The notes beneath the pieces were generated by a model. That model saw nothing but the letters and a program-made list of their open reading frames with translations, did no database searches and was not told the origin of the DNA. Source: Bretschneidera sinensis (taxonomy: Eukaryota > Streptophyta > Magnoliopsida > Brassicales > Akaniaceae). Taken from it: a stretch of DNA of 64,000 bases. Position numbers and translations under genes: made by a program. Shown here one piece after another: positions 10,287 to 21,737 of the stretch (its first letter is position 1; every line of letters starts with the position of its first letter). Location of the stretch: NCBI GenBank assembly GCA_023935145.1, contig CM043702.1, positions 107,914,088 to 107,978,087 of the forward strand, read 5' to 3'.

Positions 10287-12008
10287 TTTTGGGTTCTATC
10301 TTGTTTGTTTCCTTTTATTTTATTTTACTTGTTATCGAATTACTGTCCAACATTCTCTTTCTTTTCTTTTTCGTTTTTTTATTTGTCGTACATTATTTTC
10401 ATTTTTAGTTATTTCTATTTCATGTGTTAACCTAACATACGGTGGGAATCTTAATAGTACACTGCAGTTGCTTTCTTTTTGTTGTGTTGTTCTATGTTGT
10501 AAATTGGAATTTCAGCATGAGGAATGGCATGCAGTTCACATGATGGTGCACAATTTTCAGCGTGTGTGCACTTTTGCTCACAAAGGGAGTTTCCCTTACC
10601 TCTTCTTTCACATTAAGGACAATGCAATTTTTAAGTTGGGGGTGGAGGAAATGTATTATTTTTTGAACTGCTTGGTGTTACTTTCCTTTTTTTATCTGTT
10701 TTTAGCATGCTTTGTGTTAACCTTAGAGTTAATTCACATGTTAATGATATGAACTTAATTGAGATAGCATATAGCATTTAGAAGAAGTTAAATCTTGCTT
10801 TGGTTTGAGAATAATTTAATTGTCAATCTTCATTTGGTTTGAGACTTTAGCTTGCGGTAAGATTGTATGATTAGTCTAAAACATTTAGAGAAGTTTTATG
10901 TGTGATCGGTTGTGAATACTTTTGCGGTCTCAACAAGCCTCTAGAACTTATTTAATAATCATTTGAGGTGAATTCCTAGAATGCACATTACTTAGGATAT
11001 GATATAGGCCATTTTTGAATCGTTTGAGCCTTTCAAACCTACCATTGTTATATTTATCGCTAGTCACCTATTTGAGCCTTTTCTCGAAAAAGAATTTGAG
11101 CCTTTTTTCTTTCAAATAGCCTATTCACTCACCTTTATGAGCCTAAAAATATTTTATCCTTACTCTTCTTTTAAAAGAACTTAGTTATACACATTTTTTG
11201 AGAAGCACTTAAAAGGAGTAAGGATGGAAATATGAAAAAGTATTAATACCACAACCCAAGTACATTAAAGGAGATAAGTTGAGGGTTGTGGAAAAGAAAA
11301 TAAAAAAATGAAAAATAAGGTGAATGGTCTGATGCCAAAATACAAAAGAAAAGAAAAGAAAAGAAAAGAAAAAGAGAAGTGAATTATTGCAAAGAGAGAA
11401 GAAAAGAAAAGAAAAGTGGTGACTTATTAAGAGATGTGCTCTTACAAAAACAGGTTGAAAGAGTTGGGTATTGAAGTAAAGGTTATCAAGTGCTTAAAAT
11501 GATTGTGTTTAAAACTAAGAGATTAAGTTTTTTTACTTATTGAATCCTTCTTGTTCTTTCTTAACCTTCACCTTAGCCTAACGTCACAAGCTTATTAAAG
11601 ACCTATTGATCCAATATAGTGTGATTTTTCTTCAGAAGTGGAGAGTGATTTGAAAAATAAGCCTATGGAGCTTGATTTGTGATTGATGTCACACAATTCA
11701 TTATGTTTTTAGAGGCCAAGACTTGTATTCATGAATGTTATGCATAAAATCATTAGGGTGTTCGGACTAATGGATTGTGGTAAGATGGATGTTAAGAGTC
11801 GATAACGATTTTGAGATTGATGTTTGGATTACTTTTGGACTTAAGTGATATTTAATGATTCTATGTGCTGTATATTATATGCAATTTCTGAGACAAAAAG
11901 TGAATTGCTCTTGGTTTAATGCTAACATTGCTCTACCTTGTTTTGACTCCTACCATAGAATTCATCTATTGTTTTCGCTTGAATTACTAGGGACTAGCAA
12001 TAAGCTAG
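10287..12008 (+). other. 3' untranslated region of element E
   Basis: It matches the 3' UTR of C (31726-33380): CACAATTTTCAGC near 10549, AATGCAATTTTTAAGTTGGG near 10620, and TTTGAGCCTTTC-type repeats near 11025-11110. A GAAAA-rich microsatellite (about 11340-11415) lies inside. No conserved ORF was seen. Confidence 0.7.
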
Positions 12009-12018
12009 TTGGGGGTTG

Positions 12019-13307
12019 TAATGAGAATCATAAAATGCATCTTAACGATACTTAATTGTTAGCATTTTAGGGTTGATGTAGGTTTTAATTTCACTTTTAT
12101 ACGTTAACAACTCTAAAGTGTCATTCTTGGATCATTGATCTATTTCGATGCATTTTCAGGTACTTTAAGCTAAAAGAGGAGGAAAAGTCATCATTTCTTG
12201 AGGCACAAAGACTCGAGGCATACCAGAGTGAAGGCATGGTTGTGAAAGGAAAAATGAAGAAAAATCAAGTCTTGAATGTGTGTGCTGTGGCCTGAAAATA
12301 TCCAAGCCTCGGCCTCCAGAACTGAGCCAAAAGAGCAAGAAAGAAGATTCAGTGGAAGCCGCGGCCTGGACTTGGCAGGGCTGCAGCCTCTAGAAAGGGG
12401 AAAAACCAAAGCCAAGCCAAGGCCCGCGACGCCCATAAGTGAGAGCTGCGACCTGCACACGGTCCTCCTCTCCGAGTTATGACTTAATTAGGACTTTTTA
12501 AACCCTAAAACATCCTTAGACCTTGTGTATTATAAATAGACCACTTAGGGTTTGTGAAGAGATATCTTTTGAAGTTTGAAAAACTCAAGAAGGCTACCAC
12601 ACTCTCCTCTGTCAAAGAGTTCAACCATGAACTTCATAGCGAACTAATCTCCAAGCAAGGCGAAGGCATGAATCCCTAGGCGTTGTTGTTCTTATTTTCC
12701 TTTCTTGATTCAGCTTTAGTTGGGCTTCATTGTCAAAACATTGTTATATGTTACTCTTTTATCTAATTAAAGGATTTTCTCTTAATCCGGTGATTGTATC
12801 TTTATGTTTGATATAAGTCTAGTCATGCTCTTCTTATGTCAAGATTATTGGGTATGATTGAGTCCGGTAGATTTATCTTTTAGGTTTGTCCATTACTGTA
12901 ATATTGTCATTAATGATATATTGTCGTTTCTTGATAAATCTAGAGGATAGATCATGTGTGCTTAACTAAAAAGAGTAATTCATATCAATTACATTAAGAT
13001 ATATATATGTGCTTGATTGAATATTTGCCGATTGCTTGTTTGGGATTGAAACTTGCAATCGAGATAAAAATAACTGAATTAAGATTGGAAAAAGGCAACG
13101 AACCTAGGAAGGATTCTCGGAACCTTGTTGTTTATTTATCATAGTTTTCAATTTATTTACACAATTACTTCATCATTGATATCTTCTCACTTGATTATTA
13201 CCGTTTGTATTAAAGTTTGCACTTTTCCTTTATAGATCGATTTTTCCTCTGGAATTGACACCCCAAAGCTGTGCTACAACTACCGCATTATACTTTGGGC
13301 GTAATCA
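12019..13307 (+). repeat. 3' LTR of element E (LTR-II, 1289 bp)
   Basis: It starts TAATGAGAATCATAAAATGC (G to A at base 2), ends TTTGGGCGTAATCA and is preceded by TTGGGGGTTG. Its U3 contains a GC-rich block (12290-12470) with GCCGCGGCC, like J's LTRs and unlike the GAGGGCCTTTAGG block of N and C. Confidence 0.88.
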
Positions 13308-14220
13308 CCCCCCGGGGAAGTCTTAGGCCAAATCAGGGAGGGTCCGGTCAAAGAACCCGGGAGGCCACCACAACCAAAATCATCAAGACTATCTGCGGCG
13401 GGGCCCGCGGATGGAGGCACCTTAGGACACAATGAAAAGACCTATGTTAGGTCTGTGGCCTCGGTCAGTGGACCCCATAAATGCAGGAAGACGGACCATG
13501 TAATCACTTTCACAGACGAAGATTTGGAGGGGATCCAGACCCCGCACAATGATGCCATGGTTATCTCCCTTCTCATGGCAGTCAGGCACATCTTAGTTGA
13601 CAATGGGAGTTCGGCCGATATCCTATTCTACGACGCATTCCAGCAAATACAGCTGGAATATGCTCAACTAGAGCCAATTTCCACCCCGCTTTAGTGTTTC
13701 TCAAGGGGGGTAACGTTTGCTGAAGGCAGCATAATTCTCCTAATCACCGCAGAAATAGTTTCGCAAGCAACCACCGTGCAAACTACTTTCCTGGTAGTCA
13801 GACAACTATCATTTTATAATGTGATCCTCGACAGACCCACCCTCAACAAGCTTAAGGCGGTCGTCTCCAAGTACCTCTTGAAAGTAAAGTTCCCCACCAA
13901 AGATGGGGTAGGCGAAGTTAGGGGGAACCAGTAAATCTCTAAGTCCTAATATCTAAATGCTGTAAAGGGAAGAAAAAGGACGGAGGCCCTCCCACTTGAG
14001 TTGGACGACTTTATGGATGAAGGAAAGACTTCGAGGAGCCAGCCTATGGAAGAGTTGACCGCAGTCCCCTTCGATGAGGATACCTCCCTAACCATTCAAA
14101 TTGGCTCCAACCTCCCCGAAGTCCCTAGGAGATCCTTACTCGCCCTCTTTAAAAAAAAAATCAGGATCTCTTCGCCTGGTTGGCCTCGAAGATGCTTGGA
14201 ATCAGCCCAGAAGTGATCAT
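13308..14220 (+). pseudogene. Gag-protease region of Tat-like element F
   Basis: The aspartic protease cleaves the Gag-Pol polyprotein. From 13455 the frame encodes ITFTDEDLEGIQTPHNDAMV and then LVDNGSSADILFYDAFQQ, the Tat-type protease active-site block (D-N-G-S-S). A TAG ends this frame at 13692-13694; further protease sequence (VILDRPTLNKLKAVVSKYLL) continues in shifted frames to about 13930. The acidic linker toward RT (14001-14216) includes PFDEDTSLTIQIG. It has several stops and frameshifts and is not functional. It is GC-richer than the surrounding AT-rich elements. Confidence 0.75.
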
Positions 14221-14280
14221 GCACCGGCTAAACATGGACCCAAACCACAAACTGGTTTTCTAGAAGAAGAGATCGTTCGC

Positions 14281-15064
14281 TCCTGAGCAGTAAGTTGCTA
14301 TCAAAGTCAAAGCAGACAAACTACTCGCAGCCAATTTCGTCCGAAAAATAGACTACCCAGATTGGGTGTCTATTGGGATGATGGTAAAGAAAGCCAACGG
14401 CAAGTGGCGAATTTGCATCGATTTCACCGACCTAAACAAAGCCTATCCAAAAGATAGCTTCCCATTGCCACGGATCGACCAACTCGTCGATGCGATGTCA
14501 GGACACGAATTACTGACCTTTATAGACGCCTACTCCGGTTACAATAAGATTCTTATGCATAGGCCCGACTAGGAGAAAACGGCCTTCATTACTGGACAGG
14601 GATTGTACTATTAAAAAGTCATGTCCTTTGGTCTAAAGAATGTTAGGGACACTTATCAGAGATTAGTAAACAAAATCTTCAAGGGATAGAACAAAAAAAA
14701 CATGGAGGTCTATGTGGATGATATGCTGGTAAAAAGTGTTAAGACCGAAGACCACGAAGCCGATTTAGAGGAAGCATTTGAATTTCTTCGGTGTCATTAA
14801 ATGAAATTGAACCCTGCGAAGTGTGCCTTTGGAGTCACCGGGTGAAGTTCCTCAGCTTCATGGTAACCCAAAGGGGTATAGAGGTGAACCCAAAAAAAAT
14901 CAAGGCCATCTTTAGCATGAGTCCCCCTTCCCTCCCCCCCCCCCCCTGACAGTGAGGGAAGTCCAACGGGTAACCGGACGGATAGTCGCTCTGAGCCGAT
15001 TCATGTCAAAATCCGCAGAGAAGTACCTCCCCTTCTTCAAGGCCATCAAAAAAGCTAAGGACTT
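14281..15064 (+). pseudogene. Reverse transcriptase of Tat-like element F
   Basis: RT copies element RNA into DNA. Recognisable blocks in order: VSIGMMVKKANGKWRICIDF, TDLNKAYPKDSFPLPRIDQL, LLTFIDAYSGYNKI, MSFGLKN and the catalytic YVDDMLVK (YVDD codons 14711-14722). In-frame stops interrupt it after IDAYSGYNKILMHRPD and again before the YVDD block, and a C13-14 run at about 14932-14946 marks further damage. It ends at 15064, where the copia G LTR begins, in residues FFKAIKKAKDF that normally precede RNase H. Confidence 0.85.
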
Positions 15065-15440
15065 TGTTGGAAATCACCTCACAAGATGCCTAGGTGGTGA
15101 TCTTCCAAACACCTAAGTCTAGAATGACTTGTAATGAAATGAAAAAACAAATGAAAGCAAGAAAGAAAAGAACACAAGCAATTTGTTATCGAGGTTCGGC
15201 AATGTGCCTACGTCCTAGTGAGCTTCTCTAAGCTCTCTGTACTATTTATCAATGGAGTTCTTTACAATATATAGCAACCCTCTCCAAGAAACCCAAGTTC
15301 TTGAAGAACCAAGAAGAGAAGAAAGAAAGTGATAGAACTATTACAAAAGCACTCTACCCATAATCTATACTACTTCTCTTTTTACAATCAGCCTTTCTTT
15401 TGAGATCTATTCTAGTGCCTTTCTGTGTTTTGTGTCTTTG
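15065..15440 (-). repeat. Copia G 3' LTR, outer part (LTR-III)
   Basis: It starts TGTTGGAAATCACCTCACAAG, matching the outer LTR-III end at 51021. It is interrupted at 15440 by element C and resumes at 34915-34920. The pieces join exactly at the duplication CTTTG. Confidence 0.88.
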
Positions 15441-16960
15441 TGATGAAAGTCATAAAATGCATCTTAACAGTACTTAATTGTTATCATTTTAGGGTTGATC
15501 TAGGTTTTAATTGCACTTTTATACGTTAACAATTGTAAAGTATCATTCTTGGATCATTTATCTATTTCGGTGCATTTTCAGGTACTTTAAGCTCAAAAGA
15601 GGAGGAAAAGTTATCATTGCTTGAGGCACAAAGACTTGAGGCATACTGGAGTGAAGGACTACTTCTGGAAGGACAAGATAGAGGGCTTAAAAGAGCAACA
15701 GCTGCTGCCCGCACTGGAAAGGAGTTTCACTAAATTGCCAGAATTTCCCGTACAGATCAATCATCTTTGCAAATTAAACTGTATTGATACAAGAAGAACC
15801 AGGAGATGAGCCATATATGATTAGAAAGATCCATAAGTCTATTTTCTGGAAAATTTTATGGTTCATAAAAATGATTTTTCTAGAGAAAGTTATGGCAGTT
15901 TAAGTAGACAAAAGTCAGGCTGTGCGGGATTTCAGCGTGAGCAGAAGTTTTGAAGGGCATGTGAAGGCTTAAATCCCACATCCCACATCGGTTGGAAACA
16001 CATTTCTATATTATATCCCACATCCCACATCAAATTGGAAACACAGTGCACTCATGGTATTTGCCTATATAAGACCCACTCCACTTCAGCTTTAAGACCC
16101 ATCGGAGAATCTGAAATCATCTGAGATCATCATAAAGTGAATCCAGAGGGCCTTTAGGAGGAATCCAGAGGGTTCTTAGGAGGAATCCGAAGTAATTTTG
16201 GAGGGCAAGCTAAGGAATCACCAAAGCTTTCGCTACCAAGGGGGAGATGATCGTTGAGAGGCCGGAGGCAACTCGAGGACGCATGAGCCCCATGGCCGGC
16301 TAGTTTCCAAGCAAGGAGGGATGAATCCCTAGGTGTAGTTGTTCTTATTTTCCTTTATTTGATTCAGTTGTAGTTTGGTATTATTTTCATTAAACATTTT
16401 TATGTTTTATTCTTTAATTTAATTAGTAGGTTTCTTATTAGTCCGATGATTGCATGCTTCTTTTCCATATAAGTCTAGTCATGCTCTTCTTATGTGTATT
16501 TGTTTGGGTGTGATTGAGTCTGGTAGATCTCTTTTATAGATTTGTTCATTGCTGCAATATTGTCATTTAGATACATCGTCGTCTTTTGATAATTTATAAG
16601 TTAGGTCATGTGTGCTTGAAAGTAAAGAATAATTCATATCAATTACATTAGGGTTTATACATGTGCTTTAATTGAATATTTGTCGATTGCCTGTTTGGGA
16701 TGTGAAACTTGCAATCGAGATAAAAACAACTGAATCAAGTTAGGATTAGGGCGACAAACCTAGGGAGGATTTTTGGAACCTTATTGTTTCTTTATTATAT
16801 TATCCATCAATTATTTACACAATTTTCACACAATCAACAATTCAGATTTTGTCACCTTAACTTTTATCGTTTGTGTTGAGGTTTACACCTTCTTTTGTAA
16901 TTAGTTTGTTTCCCTATGGAATCGACACCCCAAAGCTATGCTACAACTACTGCATTATAC
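15441..16960 (+). repeat. 5' LTR of element C (LTR-II)
   Basis: It starts TGATGAAAGTCATAAAATGC and follows the 3' LTR at 33391 closely, including the CCAGAGGG(C/T)CTTTAGG block. The end is abnormal: after CTACTGCATTATAC the expected TTTRGGYGTAATCA is replaced by a second copy of CTTTTGTAATTAGTTTGTTTC, so the exact end is uncertain. Confidence 0.88.
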
Positions 16961-16987
16961 TTTTGTAATTAGTTTGTTTCTCTGTGG
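16893..16987 (+). repeat. 27-bp direct duplication at the end of C's 5' LTR
   Basis: CTTTTGTAATTAGTTTGTTT followed by CYCTRTGG occurs at 16893-16919 and again at about 16960-16987. The second copy displaces the LTR terminus and reaches into the primer site. Confidence 0.8.
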
Positions 16988-17004
16988 CTCCGTTGCACGG
17001 GAAA
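16987..17004 (+). promoter_or_regulatory. Degenerate tRNA-Asp primer-binding site of C
   Basis: GGCTCCGTTGCACGGGAA lines up with the J primer site TGGCGCTGTTGTCGGGGA, and the next bases (CGCGCTTAA, then AAGGAAGATTGTCAACTTT) match J's leader. At least four positions are altered. Confidence 0.55.
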
Positions 17005-17281
17005 CGCGCTTAAGTACAAGGAAGATTGTCAACTTTTGACATGACGGTAGAAGAACTGTAAATAGTTTTTCTTTTCAGCAGCTGTAAAGGCAGTAACTGC
17101 ATTCCTTCTTAACTTGCTGCATTATTATTATTTTTATTTTTCCCTTCTTTCTTTTTAGAGTATTTTTATTTATTATTGTTCTTTATTCTAAGTTTTGATT
17201 TTCTGATTTTATTTATTTATTATTACTCTATTTTATTTATTTCCTCTCTGATTCATTTGGTGCATACTTAGACCGAGAGAT
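17005..17281 (+). other. 5' leader of element C
   Basis: AT-rich untranslated leader. The part around 17030-17060 (AAGGAAGATTGTCAACTTT) and the end near 17265 match the leader of J on the opposite strand at 52120-52300. Confidence 0.6.
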
Positions 17282-17809
17282 TTGCGAGGTAGATTCATTA
17301 GAGGACCCGAACTAGAATTACCCTCTCCTTCCACATCCGATATTGAAATCTCGCCTAGATCAAACCATAGTGCACCCTCATCAGAGAATTTAGAGGATTT
17401 TGTTAACGTGGCCGATAATCCTAATGAGAATATTGCTAGGACACTTCAGGATTACCTCCACCCTACACGCACAGCCACACCATCATGCATCATGATTCCA
17501 GCCAATACTCACCAACTAGAGTTTAAAACAGGGATGATACAGTTACTCCCTACATTTCATGGCTTGGATAATGAAAACCCATATGTGCACATTAGAGAGT
17601 TTGAGGAAGTAGTTGTGACTTTTCATAGTCAAGATGAAACTCATGGCATTATGAAACTTAAGTTCTTTCCTTTTGCTTTGAAGGATAGAGCTAAGAGTTG
17701 GATATACTCACTTAGACCATGATCTATTGGGTCGTGGACTGAGATGACCCAAATTTTCTTTAACAAATACTTTCCCCAACATAAGACCAACGCTTTAAAA
17801 AGGCAAATA
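17282..17809 (+). pseudogene. Gag N-terminal half of element C
   Basis: Capsid-type retrotransposon Gag. Residues LRGRFIRGPELELPSPST open it, followed by the conserved MIQLLPTFHGLDNENPYVHI and MKLKFFPFALKDRAKSWIYS blocks typical of the Ty3 capsid domain. A TGA at 17720-17722 follows SLRP. The same frame then continues as TEMTQIFFNKYFPQHKTN up to 17809, where B's 5' LTR starts within the codons for a KRQI block. The true start codon is not clear; the open frame begins at a TTG. The rest of Gag lies at 30519. Confidence 0.85.
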
Positions 17810-19147
17810 TGATAGGTGCTTAAATATTTATATTTAAGCCCCCTTATTTACATTTGTTAGGTCCTTAGTTATATTAATTTAGAACATTTTACTTCATTTA
17901 TGTGTTTTACATGTTTTTATAGGGTCTTGGAGAAAAAGAAGCACTTTTGGCACCTAAAGAAAGAAACTTGGAAATCCTGGAGCAACTTCTAGACAAAGTG
18001 CGATCGATCGCACTATTGTATGCGATCGAGCGCACACTACGATCATGCGCACACAAGAAGGATCGAGTGCAACATTTGCGATAGAGCAAAAGGCACACTG
18101 CGATTGAGCGCACATGTACGGGCGTGCACAGTAAAATGGCAGAACCAGTTTTGGAAAAAGAAGAGGTTTTGCGTTTTTGGAAATTAGGGTTTCCAGAGCC
18201 TGTTAGGAATATTCAAACACTATAAATACACCTGTAAAGCACACACAAATCATCACTTCTGAGAGATCACTTCTTTTATCTTTGCTTAGCTCGAAGTTTT
18301 AGGCTTTAGAGAGGATTAACAACCTGTCTCCCTAGTATTCTTCGGGTTTTATATTTTATGCTTAGTTTATATATGATGTTTATCTTAGACAGCATGTTTA
18401 ACTAACTCTTTATAGGGCTCGATTGAAGCCCTAGTTATGCTTTCCCATACATTTATTCATTGATTATCTTTGCCAATAGCCTTTATTATGTTGCTTAACT
18501 TGATTAATGCCTGTGATTATTTAAATTCCTCATATGTATGTGTATGGCCAACGTATACATGTGGTATGGATGGGTTAGTTAGATCAATTTGGATGACCGA
18601 GTCCTTGGTCTAACAATAGTAACAAAAGATATCCACACTGGATTCTTGGGTTAATCAACATGGGAAACCGGGAGTAGATACCATACCCTAGGTCTTATGT
18701 GGTTGTCGATTTCCACAGCCCTTATGCCTTCTTTAGGAACAACTCAATAGATACCATGGTGAATCCCTTGAGAAAGGAAAGAGTTAGAGTAGATACCATG
18801 CCTAACTCATTGCTTTGGGAAATCAATAGCTTAAGGAGTAGATATCATGCCCTTAGGTTAGCGACCATTAGGTATACATGATAAGGTTAGTGCACTGATA
18901 CTTTACACATTGGGAAAGTATGACTAGTGGTGGATATCAAAGCCCTATGTCTTTATTATTAGTAAATCATATTCAACAGTTATTTCCTTCTTTTTACTTT
19001 AAAGAAATTAATTCTAAAATCGAACTTTACCAATCCCTGTGGAGATGATCTTGCATTCGCACACTATGCTACTGTTGACCTTGTGCACTTGCAAGTAAAA
19101 TAAGTGCGATTATTTGCTTATTTACTTAGGTAAATAAACGCGCAACA
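17810..19147 (+). repeat. 5' LTR of element B (LTR-I, 1338 bp)
   Basis: It starts TGATAGGTGC and ends GCGCAACA. A cluster of palindromic boxes at 17998-18120 includes the perfect 16-bp palindrome GTGCGATCGATCGCAC (17998-18013) and TGCGATCGAGCGCA (18021-18034). Five repeated GATACCATGCC-like motifs occur at about 18670-18860. A possible TATA box is CTATAAATACACC near 18220. Confidence 0.93.
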
Positions 19148-19153
19148 AGTTTT

Positions 19154-19170
19154 TGGCGCTGTTGCCGGGG
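19154..19170 (+). promoter_or_regulatory. tRNA-Asp primer-binding site of B
   Basis: TGGCGCTGTTGCCGGGG lies 6 bp after the LTR. It is complementary to the 3' end of plant tRNA-Asp (…CCCCGGCAACGGCGCCA) with one mismatch, as usual for Athila-type elements. Confidence 0.9.
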
Positions 19171-19482
19171 ATTGTGCTAAATTTCTTTTTGGAATTATTT
19201 TCGTTAATTTTATTTTATTTTATTCTGTTCTGTTTTATTTTTAGTTTTATCAAAAATCAAATTTATTCCTTCTTTTCGTTTTCTTTTATTCAGGTGTACA
19301 ACAGAGGAGTTTTTGTCCTCATTGCAATCGAGTGCAGTGCCTTGTGCGATCGAGTGCACATCTGCGATCGAGTGCAGTTCAGTGTGTGATCGAGCGCAAA
19401 AGCTCCAGAGAGTACCCGAGCAGCAGTACTGAAACTGCTGCACTGAAGCTTTTCAACAAATTCATTCAAAGGAGAAGTACCA
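19171..19482 (+). other. 5' leader of element B
   Basis: A T-rich untranslated leader followed, at 19318-19402, by four more GCGATCGAGTGCA-type boxes like those in the LTR. No conserved ORF. Confidence 0.6.
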
Positions 19483-20328
19483 ATGACGGAAGCTCGATAT
19501 GCTTGTCTAGATGCTATGGAGAGGAAGCTAGATATGCTCATAAACACCATGACTACTCAAAACATATCACCTAGTCCATAAAGCAAACCACTCCAGGTAT
19601 GTGCTATATGTTCTCATTTTGATCACACTACTAACACTTGCCCTTTATATTCATCTGCAAATCAAGAGCAAGCAAATCATGTGGGACCAAACAACTATAA
19701 CATATATACAAATACCTACAATCATGGATGGCGAAACCACCCCACCTTCACAAGGAACTTCCAACCAGCAGCCCAAACAGTTCCGAAATCAAAGATAAAT
19801 GACCTAGAGAGTCTTATGATGCAGTTGGCAACTCAGCAAAAATAATTGATGACCTTACAAGATCAGTTTATGAAAGAGGAAAGGAAATTTCAATCTGAGA
19901 TAAGACAAACCACTGCACGGCATGAACAAGCCATTCAAAGATTGGGAGTACAAGTGGGGCAATTGGCTAAAGAGCTAAGTGAACGAAAGCAAGGTGTTGT
20001 TGAGCAAGTTTTTCATCACATTGATCCATTGGAGACCACTCTCACCCATTATTTCAAAGGATCAGATATTGAGCCAAAATCTGAAGATGTTATTGATGAC
20101 ATCACTGAAACTATGCACCTTTTAGAGGCCTCTTCAAAGCATCCAAGTAAGTACATTGATCCATTTGACCCTTATATGCCTACTAATACTATTTTCTCTT
20201 TTATTGTATAGGCACCTAACTTGGAATTTAAGTAGTTGCCAGAGCACTTACCTTATGCTCATATGGGAGAGAATAAGACACTTCCTATGCTAGCTGCTGC
20301 CACTCTTAGTTTTGGGGAAAAATAAGGC
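19483..20328 (+). pseudogene. Gag C-terminal remnant of element B
   Basis: The first frame opens MTEARYACLDAMERKLDML and reaches a zinc knuckle CAICSHFDHTTNTC (codons 19600-19641), an intact CX2CX4HX4C. It then contains YNHGWRNHPTF, the Athila Gag signature. In-frame stops occur before the knuckle (after ISPSP) and near 19841. A coiled-coil-like Gln/Glu-rich stretch (19846-20000) includes RLGVQVGQLAKEL. After about 20210 come NLELK and LPEHLPYAHMGENKTLP, which normally lie between protease and RT. The capsid domain at the start and the protease are missing. At about 20329 the sequence switches directly to 3' UTR. Confidence 0.8.
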
Positions 20329-21737
20329 TTGGTCCGGCTGAAGACGTTAAACTTAGTGCTTATGGGAGGCACCCCACAGCTTATCCTTTTATTTTTATTG
20401 TTGTTAATATTTACTATTATTTATTTATTTTTCGTACTCTTTGTTTTGCCGTATTATGTTAGTTTTTCCTTTTCTTTTTAGGGACATTGTGTACATCCGT
20501 TCAAGTTTGGGGGTGTGCTATGAGCCATGCTGACCCAGCTAATTCTCTATCTCCCAGGTCAGATCTTTCCATGTTATTCACACATTAGGAACAATGTGTA
20601 ATTTAAGTTTGGGGGTATGGGACATACATTCACACACTTTGTCCCAGTTTTTTGTTCAAAAGATACATACATGTTCATTTTGTTCTAAAAATTTTGGTTG
20701 ATCTAAACGAATAGTATGATTTGACTTCATAAGTGAACTTAAAACCGTGAACACATGGTCTAATAATTGAGTTTTAAACTTTAATTACCCACTTTTAGGT
20801 ATTTAAGGATTCACAAGTTTGATCTAAACCGACACGAGCGCATTAGCACATAATTGTGTGGGGTATGACATGTAGCTTTAATTGGTATGTTTCCGTGGCT
20901 TAACTGTAACCTGATGACTTGTTAGATGAACACTTTGGAATAGAGAAATAGAAAAAAGATTATTGTTGTGCAAAAAGAGAAAATAAAGTGCTCCTAAAGA
21001 TCATTAAACAAACTTTTCATTAAGTAACTGGGCTTCTTGCCTCAGCAAGCATTGAGTGTTCACGTCAAAAGGTGGGAATTTTACCCATAATGATCATTAA
21101 AAGAACTTTCCACTGAGTAACTAGGCCTCTTGCCTCAGTAAGCATTGAGTGTTCACGTCAAAAGGTGAGAATTTTTGCTTGGTAGCATTAAGACCAGTTA
21201 GTTTCGTAGCCTTTTTTACTCGAGTTAGTAAGTCCTTAGGAGTGTCTTTACATCTAATGCCCTAAAATCATCTGGTTTGGGAGTTATTGGCTAAACACTC
21301 GTTACATGAGTCAAATAGAAAGCTTAAGGGAACTTTACTTGGCAAAAATCTCACAATAAAAGAAAAAGAAAGAAATAAAACTATACCGTTGTTTGTTCAT
21401 TCTGATAGGAAATTTGGTGAATCTTGAGACACCGAAACACTACACATTAGAGTTATTTAGAAACCTAAATCTTTATGTGCTAATTCACCACACACTAAAA
21501 ATCAGACTTGTGATGCCTTAACCTACCTCATGTAAGTAATCAACGTTTAAAACTCGGATTCATTATGAAGATGTGTTTGTATTTTTAAGCTTGTTCATGA
21601 ATGCACGTCATGGTTTTGTGCGATACCTAAACTTTTGAGGACACCATTAACAGTGGATTTATCTATGTATCTTTATTTTTCATTTAGTTTTTAGTTTTGT
21701 ATTTCTAAGGGACTAGCAATATGTAAGTTTGTGGGTG
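20329..21737 (+). other. 3' UTR copy in the middle of B
   Basis: It runs from GGCTGAAGACG through TTAGTGCTTATGGGAGGCACC to the purine tract GTTTGTGGGTG just before the LTR at 21738, and matches the right-hand 3' UTR of B (27735-29180) along its whole length. Its about 93-bp tandem duplication lies at 21000-21185. No conserved ORF. Confidence 0.78.

Larger units (their letters stand above)
9060..13307 (+). mobile_element. Element E: 3' half of an Athila-like LTR-II retrotransposon
   Basis: The order is integrase C-terminus, spacer, remnant of a third ORF, 3' UTR, purine tract and 3' LTR, all plus strand. The upstream half is missing; element N abuts the break. The LTR ends at 13307 directly against Tat-like element F, so E probably inserted into F. 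The left target duplication cannot be checked. Confidence 0.8.
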
